Translations under genes and position numbers: made by a program | Part shown: positions 26,958 through 34,911 of the stretch, piece by piece | Layout: each line of letters starts with the position of its first letter | Position numbering within the stretch: position 1 is the stretch's first letter | Source: Muribaculum sp. An289 | GTDB lineage: Bacteria > Bacteroidota > Bacteroidia > Bacteroidales > UBA932 | Direction of reading: 5' to 3' | DNA length: 64,000 nt | NCBI RefSeq assembly: GCF_002159555.1 | Contig: NZ_NFIV01000005.1 | Coordinates: forward strand, 62,001-126,000 | Notes under the pieces: model-generated | Seen by the model: only the letters and a program-made list of their open reading frames with translations | Databases searched by the model: none | What the model was told of the DNA's origin: nothing

Positions 26958-28163
26958 ATGGACATGGCAAAAATGAAAACCAACAGCATTCTGTATTCTT
27001 TTTTTGTGTTCTGTTTCGTGCTGATCGGATGTACGGAGCAGAAAATGACAGTATTGGAACTAACTGATGATAAAATTACGATAGTGCTCGGGGAATCCTA
27101 TCAACTTAATCCGCAGGTAACCCCCGAAGGTGCGCAAATCATGTATTCCAGCGACAATCCGTCCGTAGCTTCGGTAGACGAAAACGGCCTCATTACTGCA
27201 AATTCCATAGGAAACGCCAATGTGACCGTCACTGCCAACGAAGCCAGTGTTTCATGTGAGGTCGATGTGATTGGGCAGCCTGCCGAGCAGATAAGCCTCA
27301 ATATTACGGATGTCAGATTGCTTATAGGGGATACGGTAAGGCTTACGGCGCTCGTAATGCCTGAAGACACTTACAACAAGGTAATAGAGTGGGACAGCGA
27401 TAACGCGAGTGTGGCCGAAGTCGATGAATCCGGGCTTGTCACCGCTGTTTCTGTCGGGAATGCCGTCATTACCGCCAGTGTGGATGATGTGCAGGCCGAA
27501 TGTACGGTCAAAGTGGTGGAGGTCCCTGCCGTAGGCGACTACTATTATGCCGACGGGACTTATTCGTCTGCCTTGTATGCCAGCAAGGATATAATCGGGA
27601 TCGTATTCTATGTAAATGAAGATCAAATGTCGGGAAAAATCGTAGAAATGGGTGAGGCTTCGCTTGTGTGGGGAGAACCCGGGATAGAACTGGACAATTA
27701 TAACCGTTATGACGGCAAGGGCAACACGGACAATATCATAAAATATATTTCAGACAACGATGCATGGGACAATTTTCCTGCTTTCAGATATATAGACAGT
27801 CTTGATATGGGAGGTCTTGACTGGTATTTGCCGTCGACCGTGGAACTCAAACAAATTTATTGTGCGATGAGCGGAGTGAAATGGGTCCCGGAAAATGCGC
27901 AGGAAGGCGAGTGCAATGATTGGGAGGATTTGAATACCGCGATACTGACCGGTGCCGAATATGTGAAGAACAGAGAGACTTTCAATGCCAGGATTACGGA
28001 TGTTGGAGGGGTTGCGTTGAATGTGAGGGGTTATTCGTATTTCGCTTCGACATCCATGGAAAACGACAGGGAGAATATATGGCAGATTATGTTCCATAGC
28101 GGTGCCGGATATAATATGGTAAGAAGCGGAACCAATAGGGTCAGGGGAATCGCGGAATTTTAA
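26958..28163 (+). CDS. Ig-like (BIG2) surface lipoprotein with DUF1566-like C-terminus
   Basis: The product has 401 residues, with lipobox LIGC (Cys about 25). Two bacterial Ig-like group 2 domains follow: about 30-110 with YSSDNPSVASVDENGLITA, and about 112-190 with WDSDNASVAEVDESGLVTA. The C-terminal half (about 192-401: GDYYYADGTYSS...IGIVFYV, then LDWYLPSTVELKQIY and YFASTS) resembles the DUF1566/Lcl-type domain of secreted Bacteroidetes proteins. Likely surface exposed and binding. Possible starts are ATG 26958, 26964 or 26973; the signal peptide works with any. First gene after the TPR-LuxR regulator. A similar C-terminal domain recurs in the protein at 29761. Confidence 0.75.
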   Translation: MDMAKMKTNSILYSFFVFCFVLIGCTEQKMTVLELTDDKITIVLGESYQLNPQVTPEGAQIMYSSDNPSVASVDENGLITANSIGNANVTVTANEASVSCEVDVIGQPAEQISLNITDVRLLIGDTVRLTALVMPEDTYNKVIEWDSDNASVAEVDESGLVTAVSVGNAVITASVDDVQAECTVKVVEVPAVGDYYYADGTYSSALYASKDIIGIVFYVNEDQMSGKIVEMGEASLVWGEPGIELDNYNRYDGKGNTDNIIKYISDNDAWDNFPAFRYIDSLDMGGLDWYLPSTVELKQIYCAMSGVKWVPENAQEGECNDWEDLNTAILTGAEYVKNRETFNARITDVGGVALNVRGYSYFASTSMENDRENIWQIMFHSGAGYNMVRSGTNRVRGIAEF

Positions 28164-28180
28164 ACCGGCTGTTTGTATAT

Positions 28181-29743
28181 ATGTGGCTTATGTTCAAGAT
28201 TCGTCCGGTTGTCGTTTTCGCAGTTTTTCCCGTGGCGATGTTGCTGGTCGCTTCCTGCGACAGGGAGTCCGGATTCGGGGTGCCTCCGGCATTCGGTATC
28301 CTTTCCGACAGCGAGATGCATGTCTCTTCCGGTGAGGTTTCCGTTTCCGTAGAGTACAGTCTGGAAAATCCTGCGAAGGGAGGGAAGGTGACAGGTTCTT
28401 CAACGGCAGACTGGATAAGCGGCTATACCGATATTGCAGATTCCTCCAAGGTACGTTTTATAGTGGGTGCAAATCCGGATACCGCGGACAGAACGGCCAT
28501 GGCGGTATTTTCCTATATTTATGATGGAGGCAGCATTTCGGATACGGTGATTGTCATCCAGTCCGGAGAATCAGAAGGCCATGGCACTGGAAACGATCCT
28601 TTTTTCGCATTGGTGTGCGAAGACGGGATATCGGTCTCCCGGGGAGAGTCTGAGGTTCTGGTGGAATATGTATTGGAAAATGCTGTTGAAGGCGGGCGCA
28701 TTGCCGGTTCTTCCCCTGCCGAATGGATAGGGGATTATACTGTCGAGGAGAATATGCGTTGCGCAGGTTTTACCGTAAAAGCCAATCCCGATACGGCGGC
28801 AAGGAGCGCCGAAGTCGTTTTCTCCTATGTTTATGGTGATGGGCGGATTTCTGATACCGTTACCGTAAATCAGTCCGGAAAATCGGATGATTATGATCCG
28901 GATGCTCCGGAAATAGTGTTTCTTACAGGTATGCAATACAATGTGCCGGACGAAGAGTCGGACCTGTCTGTCCGGTACTTCATTATCGATGCCGTGGACG
29001 GGGCGCATATGGAGGCCTCTACCGGAGCTTACTGGATTGGCGGGTTCGAATATTATCCGGACAGTTCAAGGGTCGATTTTACTGTCAGTGCAAATACCGC
29101 TCAGGAGGAAAGGACTGCGGAGGTGATGTTTACCTATCGTTATGAGAAGGATGGACACGAATATTCGGTTTCGAAATCCATACGTGTGGTTCAGGGCAGA
29201 TTCATTCCCGCCGAGGTAGACTTCGAAGCGGCTTATTTCTCCGGACACTATCTGGGAGATGTTTTCGGCCATAACGGAGAGACGAACTATATGATAAATC
29301 TGTCCGACAAGCCGGTTTACAACGGAATGCTTTTGTCTGGCGGGACTTATTATACGTTTGATATATTTTCCACGGAACCGGAAAATGCCGATGCCATATC
29401 CGTCCCTGAAGGAACATACGTTTTGGGCCAGGCATATCAGACTGAACTAATGACCCTCAATCCCGAATATACATATTGGTGCAGGATAACTCCTGACGGT
29501 TCCGGTTATGAGATACCGTATACACGTTACGACAGCGGCACCCTTACGATTTCGAAAGAGGGGGACGGTTATTTGTATTATGCCGAATTGGTGGACAACA
29601 ACGGCACCGTACACAAACTTACATACAAGGGGGATGCAATCATAGACAATACTGAAAGGTATTCTTCGCTTTTCGAAGACCGCGAACTCGATTGCGACGG
29701 CATGCGCGGGCAAGTGGATTTACTGAACGGTATTATTATGTGA
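28181..29743 (+). CDS. BACON-repeat surface lipoprotein
   Basis: The product has 520 residues with a lipoprotein signal (AMLLVASC, Cys about 26; ATG 28181 or 28190). Three tandem BACON-like beta-sandwich repeats follow at roughly 40-130, 140-230 and 240-330. Each has the strand order VSVEYSLENP... ADWISGY... FIVGANPDTADRTAMAVFSY... VIVIQSG. A C-terminal beta domain without a recognised name (about 345-520) ends the protein. BACON domains commonly bind carbohydrate or act as spacers in surface proteins. It starts 17 bp after the Ig-like lipoprotein and ends 17 bp before the likely start of the fimbrillin-like gene, an evident operon. Confidence 0.75.
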   Translation: MWLMFKIRPVVVFAVFPVAMLLVASCDRESGFGVPPAFGILSDSEMHVSSGEVSVSVEYSLENPAKGGKVTGSSTADWISGYTDIADSSKVRFIVGANPDTADRTAMAVFSYIYDGGSISDTVIVIQSGESEGHGTGNDPFFALVCEDGISVSRGESEVLVEYVLENAVEGGRIAGSSPAEWIGDYTVEENMRCAGFTVKANPDTAARSAEVVFSYVYGDGRISDTVTVNQSGKSDDYDPDAPEIVFLTGMQYNVPDEESDLSVRYFIIDAVDGAHMEASTGAYWIGGFEYYPDSSRVDFTVSANTAQEERTAEVMFTYRYEKDGHEYSVSKSIRVVQGRFIPAEVDFEAAYFSGHYLGDVFGHNGETNYMINLSDKPVYNGMLLSGGTYYTFDIFSTEPENADAISVPEGTYVLGQAYQTELMTLNPEYTYWCRITPDGSGYEIPYTRYDSGTLTISKEGDGYLYYAELVDNNGTVHKLTYKGDAIIDNTERYSSLFEDRELDCDGMRGQVDLLNGIIM

Positions 29744-29760
29744 GGGAGGCCTTGGTTGAT

Positions 29761-31416
29761 ATGAAAAATAAGAATAAAATGATAATTATGTTGAGAAAAT
29801 CGTTTTTTTTCGTCTCTTTGTCGGTAATCGCGTTATGGTCTTGCGACAAAGGTGGGACAAGTGGTCAGGAGGATGAAGGGAAACCTCTTGACGGACTTTC
29901 TGTTTCGGTTGAAAGTTATTCATCATCGGACGGAAGCGAGGGCTATCAGTTGGAGTTCAAGGACGGGGACGGAATCGGCCTGTTTGCAGTGAAAGACGGC
30001 CAGGTCGTTGCTGAAATAAGCAATCTGCGCCTGAACGCCGTAGGGCAAGATGGCGGAATAGTGTGGAAATCTTCCGTAGAGGACCTGTCGCTGCCTGACG
30101 GAGCCGTATTTTACGCTTATTATCCTTATATGGAGTCTTTGGATGAAAACTCAGTGGATGCGACGGCCGAAAGTGCTGAAGATTTTTTCGATTCAATGGC
30201 AGATTCGTGGGAAACGGCGAAAGATCAGAGTGATCCCGAAGATTTTTACGGCTCTACTCTTATGATAGGGTCGGGAGTTTTTTCCGGCGGAATACTTTCG
30301 CTGTCAGTAAGCCCATTCACGCAGCTTGTTGTATTTGATTTTCCGGGGAAGGTTTATCATTTTACAAACACGGATTACAGCATCCCTGATTATGAGCCAG
30401 TACCGTCGAAAACGGAATGTTTCGGCTTTACCCCATATACCGAAGGGTATAAAAAGTATTTCGTAGTCAACCCTGCCGTAGCGGATTCGCTCAGAGGCAC
30501 TTATACTGATAATGGCGAAGAAAGGGACTGGACTTTCGGATACGGCTTCGAAAATACTGAAGACAATTGCATCGTATGTACCGTTGGAGATGGTCTGGAA
30601 CTGATAAACCACAATCTGCAAGTAGGTGATTTTTTCCTGTATGACGGTTCTCTGCTTGCGAAAGATGCCGATATCATGGATGTACTTTCGGTGCATGTAA
30701 TGGGTGTGGTCTTCCAGATTAATCCCGATAGGATAGGAGAGTCTGAAAAGGAGGCCCTCGGAGGGACCGCCCATGCTCTTGTCGTGTCGGCCCGGCATTC
30801 TGCTACGTCTTTAGGGGCTCTCTGGCCATGGTTCTCCGATTATGATACAGGGGAATTCGACCGTGACGAAAGCGTGATAGGTTTGCAGCAGACGTTGACA
30901 AAGGGGGATTCAAAGGCCTCGTTCCTTGCCGCAGATTCCGACATAAGCGGTTATAGGAATACGCACCTCATTCTTTCAGAACGGGCCGCCGATGTAGAAA
31001 ATGGCATGTATCCTTCGTTCAAGGTGGTAAGCGAGTTTGTGCAGGAAACGGGCGGGCCGGCCGATAATGTCGTCACTACGGGCTGGTTCCTTCCGTCATA
31101 CGGGCAGATGATGGATGTGTTGAGGGCGTTTAGCGGTTATCCTCTTGACGTGAATGAATATTTTGTGGACTGGGGGAATGATTGGTATTGGGACATGCCC
31201 GGCGCCGGGGATTTTACACAGTTCTTCAATGATGCTTTTGCAAAGATAAACGAGGATCAGAAAACATATGTTTCGGATGCCGGATTCGGATTCTGGACCT
31301 CTACCCAGGCGGGTTCCGAAACGGCATGGAACATCAGCCGCGGGAAGGATTTTGTCGATACTTTCTGCGAGAATAAATGTAACGGCGGATATGTCCGTCC
31401 TGTGCTTGCGTTTTAA
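29761..31416 (+). CDS. Fimbrillin-like surface lipoprotein
   Basis: The product has 551 residues from ATG 29761; further ATGs at 29779 and 29788 lie closer to the signal peptide (SLSVIALWSC lipobox). An earlier start at 29692 overlaps the upstream gene and adds a charged leader, so I rejected it. The N-terminal half has the fimbrillin/Mfa-like pattern (FKDGDGIGLFAVKDG, GGIVWKSSVEDLSLPDGAVFYAYYPYM). The C-terminal half (from about 285: LQVGDFFLYDGSLLAKD...VMGVVFQINPDRIG, then WFLPSYGQMMDVL, FWTSTQ, YVRPVLAF) is a DUF1566-like domain as in the protein at 26958. It could be a pilus tip or accessory subunit; no FimB/Mfa-type partners are seen nearby. Confidence 0.7.
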   Translation: MKNKNKMIIMLRKSFFFVSLSVIALWSCDKGGTSGQEDEGKPLDGLSVSVESYSSSDGSEGYQLEFKDGDGIGLFAVKDGQVVAEISNLRLNAVGQDGGIVWKSSVEDLSLPDGAVFYAYYPYMESLDENSVDATAESAEDFFDSMADSWETAKDQSDPEDFYGSTLMIGSGVFSGGILSLSVSPFTQLVVFDFPGKVYHFTNTDYSIPDYEPVPSKTECFGFTPYTEGYKKYFVVNPAVADSLRGTYTDNGEERDWTFGYGFENTEDNCIVCTVGDGLELINHNLQVGDFFLYDGSLLAKDADIMDVLSVHVMGVVFQINPDRIGESEKEALGGTAHALVVSARHSATSLGALWPWFSDYDTGEFDRDESVIGLQQTLTKGDSKASFLAADSDISGYRNTHLILSERAADVENGMYPSFKVVSEFVQETGGPADNVVTTGWFLPSYGQMMDVLRAFSGYPLDVNEYFVDWGNDWYWDMPGAGDFTQFFNDAFAKINEDQKTYVSDAGFGFWTSTQAGSETAWNISRGKDFVDTFCENKCNGGYVRPVLAF

Positions 31417-31507
31417 GATTGATTGACTTTGAGGCCTGATCAGCGGGCATAACTCGAAAGTTCGGCCATAACTTCAGAAGACCCCGTAAAAAGTCGAAGT
31501 TTCCGAG

Positions 31508-31843
31508 CTACCCTACCATTTTCAGTCCTATCACCGAGGCTATCAGGGTACAAATGAAAAATATCCTTGCGAAAGATGCCGGTTCGTGAAAGACGAGAAT
31601 GCCGAGGATGACGGTAAGCACCGCCCCGATCCCCGTCCATACCGGATAAGCCGTACTTATCGGAAGTGTCTGCGTGGCTTTGGCCAGAAGGAACATGCTT
31701 ATTACCAGGCAGATTATGAATCCTGCTCCCCATAGCCACCAGGCGGTTCCGGAAACTTCCTTCATTTTACCGAGGCAGAATGCGAAACCTGCTTCAAAAC
31801 AACCGGCAATTATAAGTATTGCCCAACTCCAGTTTACCTGCAT
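31508..31843 (-). CDS. SMR-family small exporter, SugE/Gdx-like
   Basis: The product has 111 residues with four hydrophobic helices. The essential membrane-embedded glutamate is at position 17 (AGCFEAGFAFCLGKM). The TLPISTAYPVWTGIGAVLTVILGI and ASVIGLKMVG motifs match the SugE/Gdx branch, which exports guanidinium or quaternary cations in exchange for protons, better than the EmrE branch. No guanidine riboswitch is recognisable in the 100 bases upstream. The gene is monocistronic with a good promoter at 31879-31908, next to a repeat-rich gap. Confidence 0.85.
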   Translation of the reverse strand: MQVNWSWAILIIAGCFEAGFAFCLGKMKEVSGTAWWLWGAGFIICLVISMFLLAKATQTLPISTAYPVWTGIGAVLTVILGILVFHEPASFARIFFICTLIASVIGLKMVG

Positions 31844-31878
31844 AGCACGTATTATTCATATACTTCCAAAAACAGCGG

Positions 31879-31908
31879 CAAATATACTTGTAATTAATGA
31901 AATCGCAA
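31879..31908 (-). promoter_or_regulatory. Promoter of the SMR exporter gene
   Basis: On the minus strand: TTG (31908-31906), a 19-base spacer, then TATATTTG (31886-31879), an excellent match to the -33/-7 consensus. It ends 36 bases before the ATG at 31843. Confidence 0.6.
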
Positions 31909-31938
31909 TTGTAGAATAGCAATTGCTGCCTGTCTTGC

Positions 31939-31982
31939 CGGGAAAGTGAACCGTATTCCTGCGAATTCCCGGCACTTTCCCG
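31939..31982. repeat. REP-like palindrome 2
   Basis: CGGGAAAGTG (31939-31948) and CACTTTCCCG (31973-31982) are perfect inverted arms around an inner ATTC-ctgc-GAAT palindrome. This is the best-preserved copy of the family. It opens the repeat-packed gap 31920-32500, which holds no supported gene. Confidence 0.85.
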
Positions 31983-32061
31983 CCGAGAATATTGCTCCCA
32001 ACGCCATTCCTCCTCCGTACTTCTGGGGAAGTTGTAGTTTCCATGTAATTTTGGAACAGTC

Positions 32062-32200
32062 GGTGCATGGTGATTTTGAATATGTTGATAATCAGTTGGT
32101 TGGTAAAATAGCTGCACATTTCGAAAGTTTTAAACTGCCGAAATGTGTACTTGGATTTTTAGTGCATTGATATTCAATTTGTTACAAAATTGTCTGCACC
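32062..32200 (+). repeat. 139-bp nested-palindrome element, copy A
   Basis: The outer ends are GGTGCA (32062) and TGCACC (32195-32200). The central arms CACATTTCG (32115-32123) and CGAAATGTG (32139-32147) enclose a smaller AGTTT-t-AAACT palindrome. TTGATAATCA and TTGATATTCAA lie on either side of the core. Copy B at 60955 has the same length. Similarity to copy B continues about 30 bases past the right end (ACTTCC.CTAC.TTCACTTA). No coding potential supported. Confidence 0.75.
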
Positions 32201-32260
32201 CGGACTTCCACTACGTTCACTTATCCGTATCCTGAACGCCCATTCCTGGTCTGTTCTTCC

Positions 32261-32304
32261 CGGGAAAGTGAACCATTTTGCCGCAAATCCGAGGCACTTT
32301 CCCC
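32261..32304. repeat. REP-like palindrome 3
   Basis: CGGGAAAGTG (32261-32270) and CACTTTCCCC (32295-32304) enclose ATTT-tgccgc-AAAT. Same family as the palindrome at 31939. Confidence 0.8.
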
Positions 32305-32366
32305 TGGAACGAAATAGGACAATCGCTTCTGTGGCCATTTTGCCTGCATTTCTCGTCCGTCCTATC

Positions 32367-32411
32367 AGGGGAAAGTGAACCGTATTCCTGCAAATTCCCG
32401 GCACTTTCCCG
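32367..32411. repeat. REP-like palindrome 4
   Basis: GGGGAAAGTG and CACTTTCCCG arms with ATT-cctgca-AAT inside; nearly identical through the middle to palindrome 2 (GTATTCCTGC). Confidence 0.8.
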
Positions 32412-32451
32412 CTGGAAATGTTGATTTTACCGCCGTTTTCGCCATTTTTCC

Positions 32452-32494
32452 CGGGAAAGTGAACCATTTTTCCACGAATCTGAGGCACTTTCCC
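32452..32494. repeat. REP-like palindrome 5
   Basis: CGGGAAAGTG (32452-32461) and GGCACTTTCCC arms. Fourth member of the cluster between the SMR exporter and ychF; spacing between members is about 80-320 bp. Confidence 0.8.
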
Positions 32495-32618
32495 TGCCCC
32501 CTTGAAAAAGGAATCCCCGTTTTTCTCGAAGAAGAACTCCTGTTTTATAGGTACGAAAAAATCCTCGTTTTTCTGACTGTGGGATGAAGGTTCAGACGTT
32601 GAAAAGAATCCCCGTTTT

Positions 32619-32648
32619 CAGACGTTGACGTTAGACGTTAGACGTTGA
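32619..32648. repeat. Short GACGTTA repeats spanning the ychF stop codon
   Basis: GACGTT recurs four times with 6-7 bp spacing. The ychF stop codon (32638-32640) lies inside the array, so the last residues and the stop are part of the repeated sequence. One more GACGTT lies at 32595. Confidence 0.6.
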
Positions 32649-33741
32649 ACAGGAAGTGCATCACATCTCCGTCCTCGACTACGTAGTCCTTTCCTTCGAC
32701 GTACAGTTTTCCGGCGGCGCGGCAGGCGGCTTCCGAGCCGTATTTTACATAATCGTCGTATTTGATGACCTCGGCACGGATGAAGCCTTTCTCGAAATCC
32801 GAGTGTATTACCCCGGCGGCTACCGGTGCCTTGTCACCTTTATTGATTGTCCATGCCTTCACTTCCTGCGGGCCGGCGGTGAAATATGTACGGAGGTTCA
32901 GAAGCGAATATGCGCTCTGGATAAGCCTTACCATTCCGGATTCTTCGAGCCCGATTTCCTGTAGGAACATCTGGCGTTCCTCATAGTCGTCCAGTTCGGC
33001 TATCTCGGATTCGATTTTTGCCGAAATCACCAGAATCTCCGCATCCTCGTCCTTAACAGCCTCGCGCACGGCTTCTACATAACTGTTCCCGGCCGCTGCC
33101 GAACCTTCATCCACATTGCAGACATACATTACTGGCTTGTCGGTGAGCAGGAAAAGTTCCTTGGCGGCTTTGATGTCATCGGGGCTGTCGAATTTTACGG
33201 TACGTGCAGATTTTCCCTGGACGAGGGCCTCCTTATATTTCAGCAGTATGTCATAAAGGCGTTTGGCCTGTTTGTCCCCTCCTGTCTGGGCCTGTTTCTG
33301 TACTTTTGCAAGCCTGTTTTCCACAGTTTCCAGGTCTTTGAGCTGCAATTCCATGTCTATGACTTCCTTGTCCCTTACCGGGTCCACGCTTCCGTCTACA
33401 TGTACGATATTAGGGTCATCGAAGCATCTGAGGATGTGCAGTATCGCATCGGTCTCGCGTATGTTCGCCAAGAACTGGTTTCCGAGCCCCTCTCCTTTGC
33501 TCGCTCCCTTTACGAGCCCGGCTATGTCCACGATTTCCACTGTTGCAGGCACTACCCTTTGGGGATGCACGAGGTTTTCCAGCACCTGGAGCCTCTTGTC
33601 GGGTACAATCGTCGAGCCGATGTTCGGTTCTATCGTGCAGAAAGGAAAATTCGCCGCCTGCGCCTTGCCGGTGGATATACAGTTGAAAAGGGTGGACTTA
33701 CCGACATTCGGGAGTCCTACGATACCGCATTTTACAGCCAT
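32638..33741 (-). CDS. ychF: Obg-family GTPase/ATPase YchF
   Basis: YchF (OLA1) is a ribosome-associated P-loop NTPase of the TRAFAC/Obg class, implicated in translation and stress control. It has 367 residues, normal. Seen: G1 GLPNVGKST (about 8-16), G3 DIAGLVKGASKGEGLGNQFL, and the unusual G4 NVDE in place of NKxD, which explains the family's ATP preference. A coiled-coil arm (about 130-170) and a C-terminal TGS domain ending GDVMHFLFNV follow. It is divergent from the phosphatase-family gene at 33838 with a 96-bp gap. Its downstream side is the repeat-packed gap. Confidence 0.95.
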   Translation of the reverse strand: MAVKCGIVGLPNVGKSTLFNCISTGKAQAANFPFCTIEPNIGSTIVPDKRLQVLENLVHPQRVVPATVEIVDIAGLVKGASKGEGLGNQFLANIRETDAILHILRCFDDPNIVHVDGSVDPVRDKEVIDMELQLKDLETVENRLAKVQKQAQTGGDKQAKRLYDILLKYKEALVQGKSARTVKFDSPDDIKAAKELFLLTDKPVMYVCNVDEGSAAAGNSYVEAVREAVKDEDAEILVISAKIESEIAELDDYEERQMFLQEIGLEESGMVRLIQSAYSLLNLRTYFTAGPQEVKAWTINKGDKAPVAAGVIHSDFEKGFIRAEVIKYDDYVKYGSEAACRAAGKLYVEGKDYVVEDGDVMHFLFNV

Positions 33742-33837
33742 TTCGATAAATTTTTATATTTTCAGCGGCAAAATTAGAAAAATTATCGGATATTTGTCCC
33801 CGATGCGGGTGTGGCTCTGCGACCTTTGGCGCCGGGC

Positions 33838-34878
33838 ATGAAAAATTTTTATTGTTTACTCTTTCCGTTTTTGTTCCTGACTTTTTTCGCGGATGTGGAA
33901 CCCGTATCCGTCCCTGACAGGAAAATCCTGATGTTCTGGAATCTTGAGAATCTTTTCGTTCCTTGGGGCGGGCCGGACAGCCTCGTTGCGGAATTCCGTT
34001 ACGGGGGAAAGAGGGGTTGGAGTTACAGCCGTTATCTTAGAAAATGTGCGGCCATTGCGAAAACAGTGGTTTATCTTGAAGACAGTCTCGGCCGGCGGCC
34101 GGATTTCATAGCTGTGGCCGAAATAGAAAACAGGACCGTGCTTCATAATCTTGTTTCGCTGACTCCGCTGCACGGTTATCCGTATCTTCCGGTGCATTAC
34201 GACTCTCCGGACAGGCGCGGAATCGATGTGGGGCTGCTGTATGATTCCTCGCGGTACAGTCTGGTGTCTTCTTGTGCGCGGCCCGTCGTGAAGGATTCTG
34301 TCATTCTTGCGACCCGTTCTATACTCTATGCCTGTTTTGTGCGGAAAGTTCATGCTCCTTTCATCCGAGATACGGCGGGTGCGGATGCAAGAGCGGATAC
34401 AAGTGTGGATGCAAGGGCGGATACGCTGCATATTTTCGTGAACCATCATCCGTCGAAGTTTTCCGGAGCCGAGGCCTCGCAGCCATTACGGGATGCTGCC
34501 ATGCGACTCCTTGCTTATCTGGCCGATTCCGTAGCTGTCAGGCATCCAGGGCATGGAGTAGTGCTTACCGGAGATTTCAACGATGTGCCTTCTTCGGCCG
34601 CACTCAAAGGGGCGCCTGGTTTTGTAAATCTTTCGTACAGTCTGCATGAGGAGGGCTTCGGAAGCATAAAGTATGCGGGAAAATGGGAACTGATAGACCA
34701 TTTCATCGTTTCCCCGCAGGTTGCCGGCAGGTGCAGCACATACGTGTTTTCACCGGCATTCCTGCTTGAAAAAGACCGTAAAGGGTTGGGGTACAAGCCA
34801 TGCAGGACATATATCGGGCCCCGCTACAATGGAGGAGTCAGCGACCATCTTCCGATTGTTTTGGAAATTTTTTACTAA
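33838..34878 (+). CDS. Endonuclease/exonuclease/phosphatase family protein, secreted
   Basis: The product has 346 residues from ATG 33838, giving a signal peptide (MKNFYCLLFPFLFLTFFADV). A start at 33811 would add nine residues before it. EEP-fold motifs: FWNLENLF (metal-binding Asn), VAEIENRTVL (metal Glu), FVNHHPSKF (catalytic His), GDFNDVPSS and the final SDHLPIVLEI (Asp-His pair). The fold covers Mg-dependent nucleases and phosphodiesterases; substrate unknown. The stretch GADARADTSVDARADTL (about 180-196) is a repeated low-complexity insertion encoded by a local DNA repeat. galK follows 33 bp downstream. Confidence 0.8.
   Translation: MKNFYCLLFPFLFLTFFADVEPVSVPDRKILMFWNLENLFVPWGGPDSLVAEFRYGGKRGWSYSRYLRKCAAIAKTVVYLEDSLGRRPDFIAVAEIENRTVLHNLVSLTPLHGYPYLPVHYDSPDRRGIDVGLLYDSSRYSLVSSCARPVVKDSVILATRSILYACFVRKVHAPFIRDTAGADARADTSVDARADTLHIFVNHHPSKFSGAEASQPLRDAAMRLLAYLADSVAVRHPGHGVVLTGDFNDVPSSAALKGAPGFVNLSYSLHEEGFGSIKYAGKWELIDHFIVSPQVAGRCSTYVFSPAFLLEKDRKGLGYKPCRTYIGPRYNGGVSDHLPIVLEIFY
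34375..34424 (+). repeat. In-frame GCGGATGCAAG-type repeat inside the EEP-family gene
   Basis: Alternating GCGGATGCAAG and GCGGATAC/GTGGATGC units repeat about four times and encode the ADARADTSVDARADT stretch. Length keeps the reading frame. Confidence 0.6.
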
Positions 34879-34911
34879 TTTTATGGTTTGTAACCATTCT
34901 GCGTATTTGTT

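Noticed and set aside
31844-31935. Guanidine riboswitch upstream of the SugE/Gdx-like gene
   Set aside because: I looked for paired ACGR-loop hairpins or ykkC-type conserved sequence and found neither; the leader after the promoter is only about 30 bases.
32174-32488. 104-codon minus-strand frame with repeated VHFPGK-like words
   Set aside because: It is the translation of successive REP palindromes; the repeated words come from GGTTCACTTTCCC and there is no protein-like composition.
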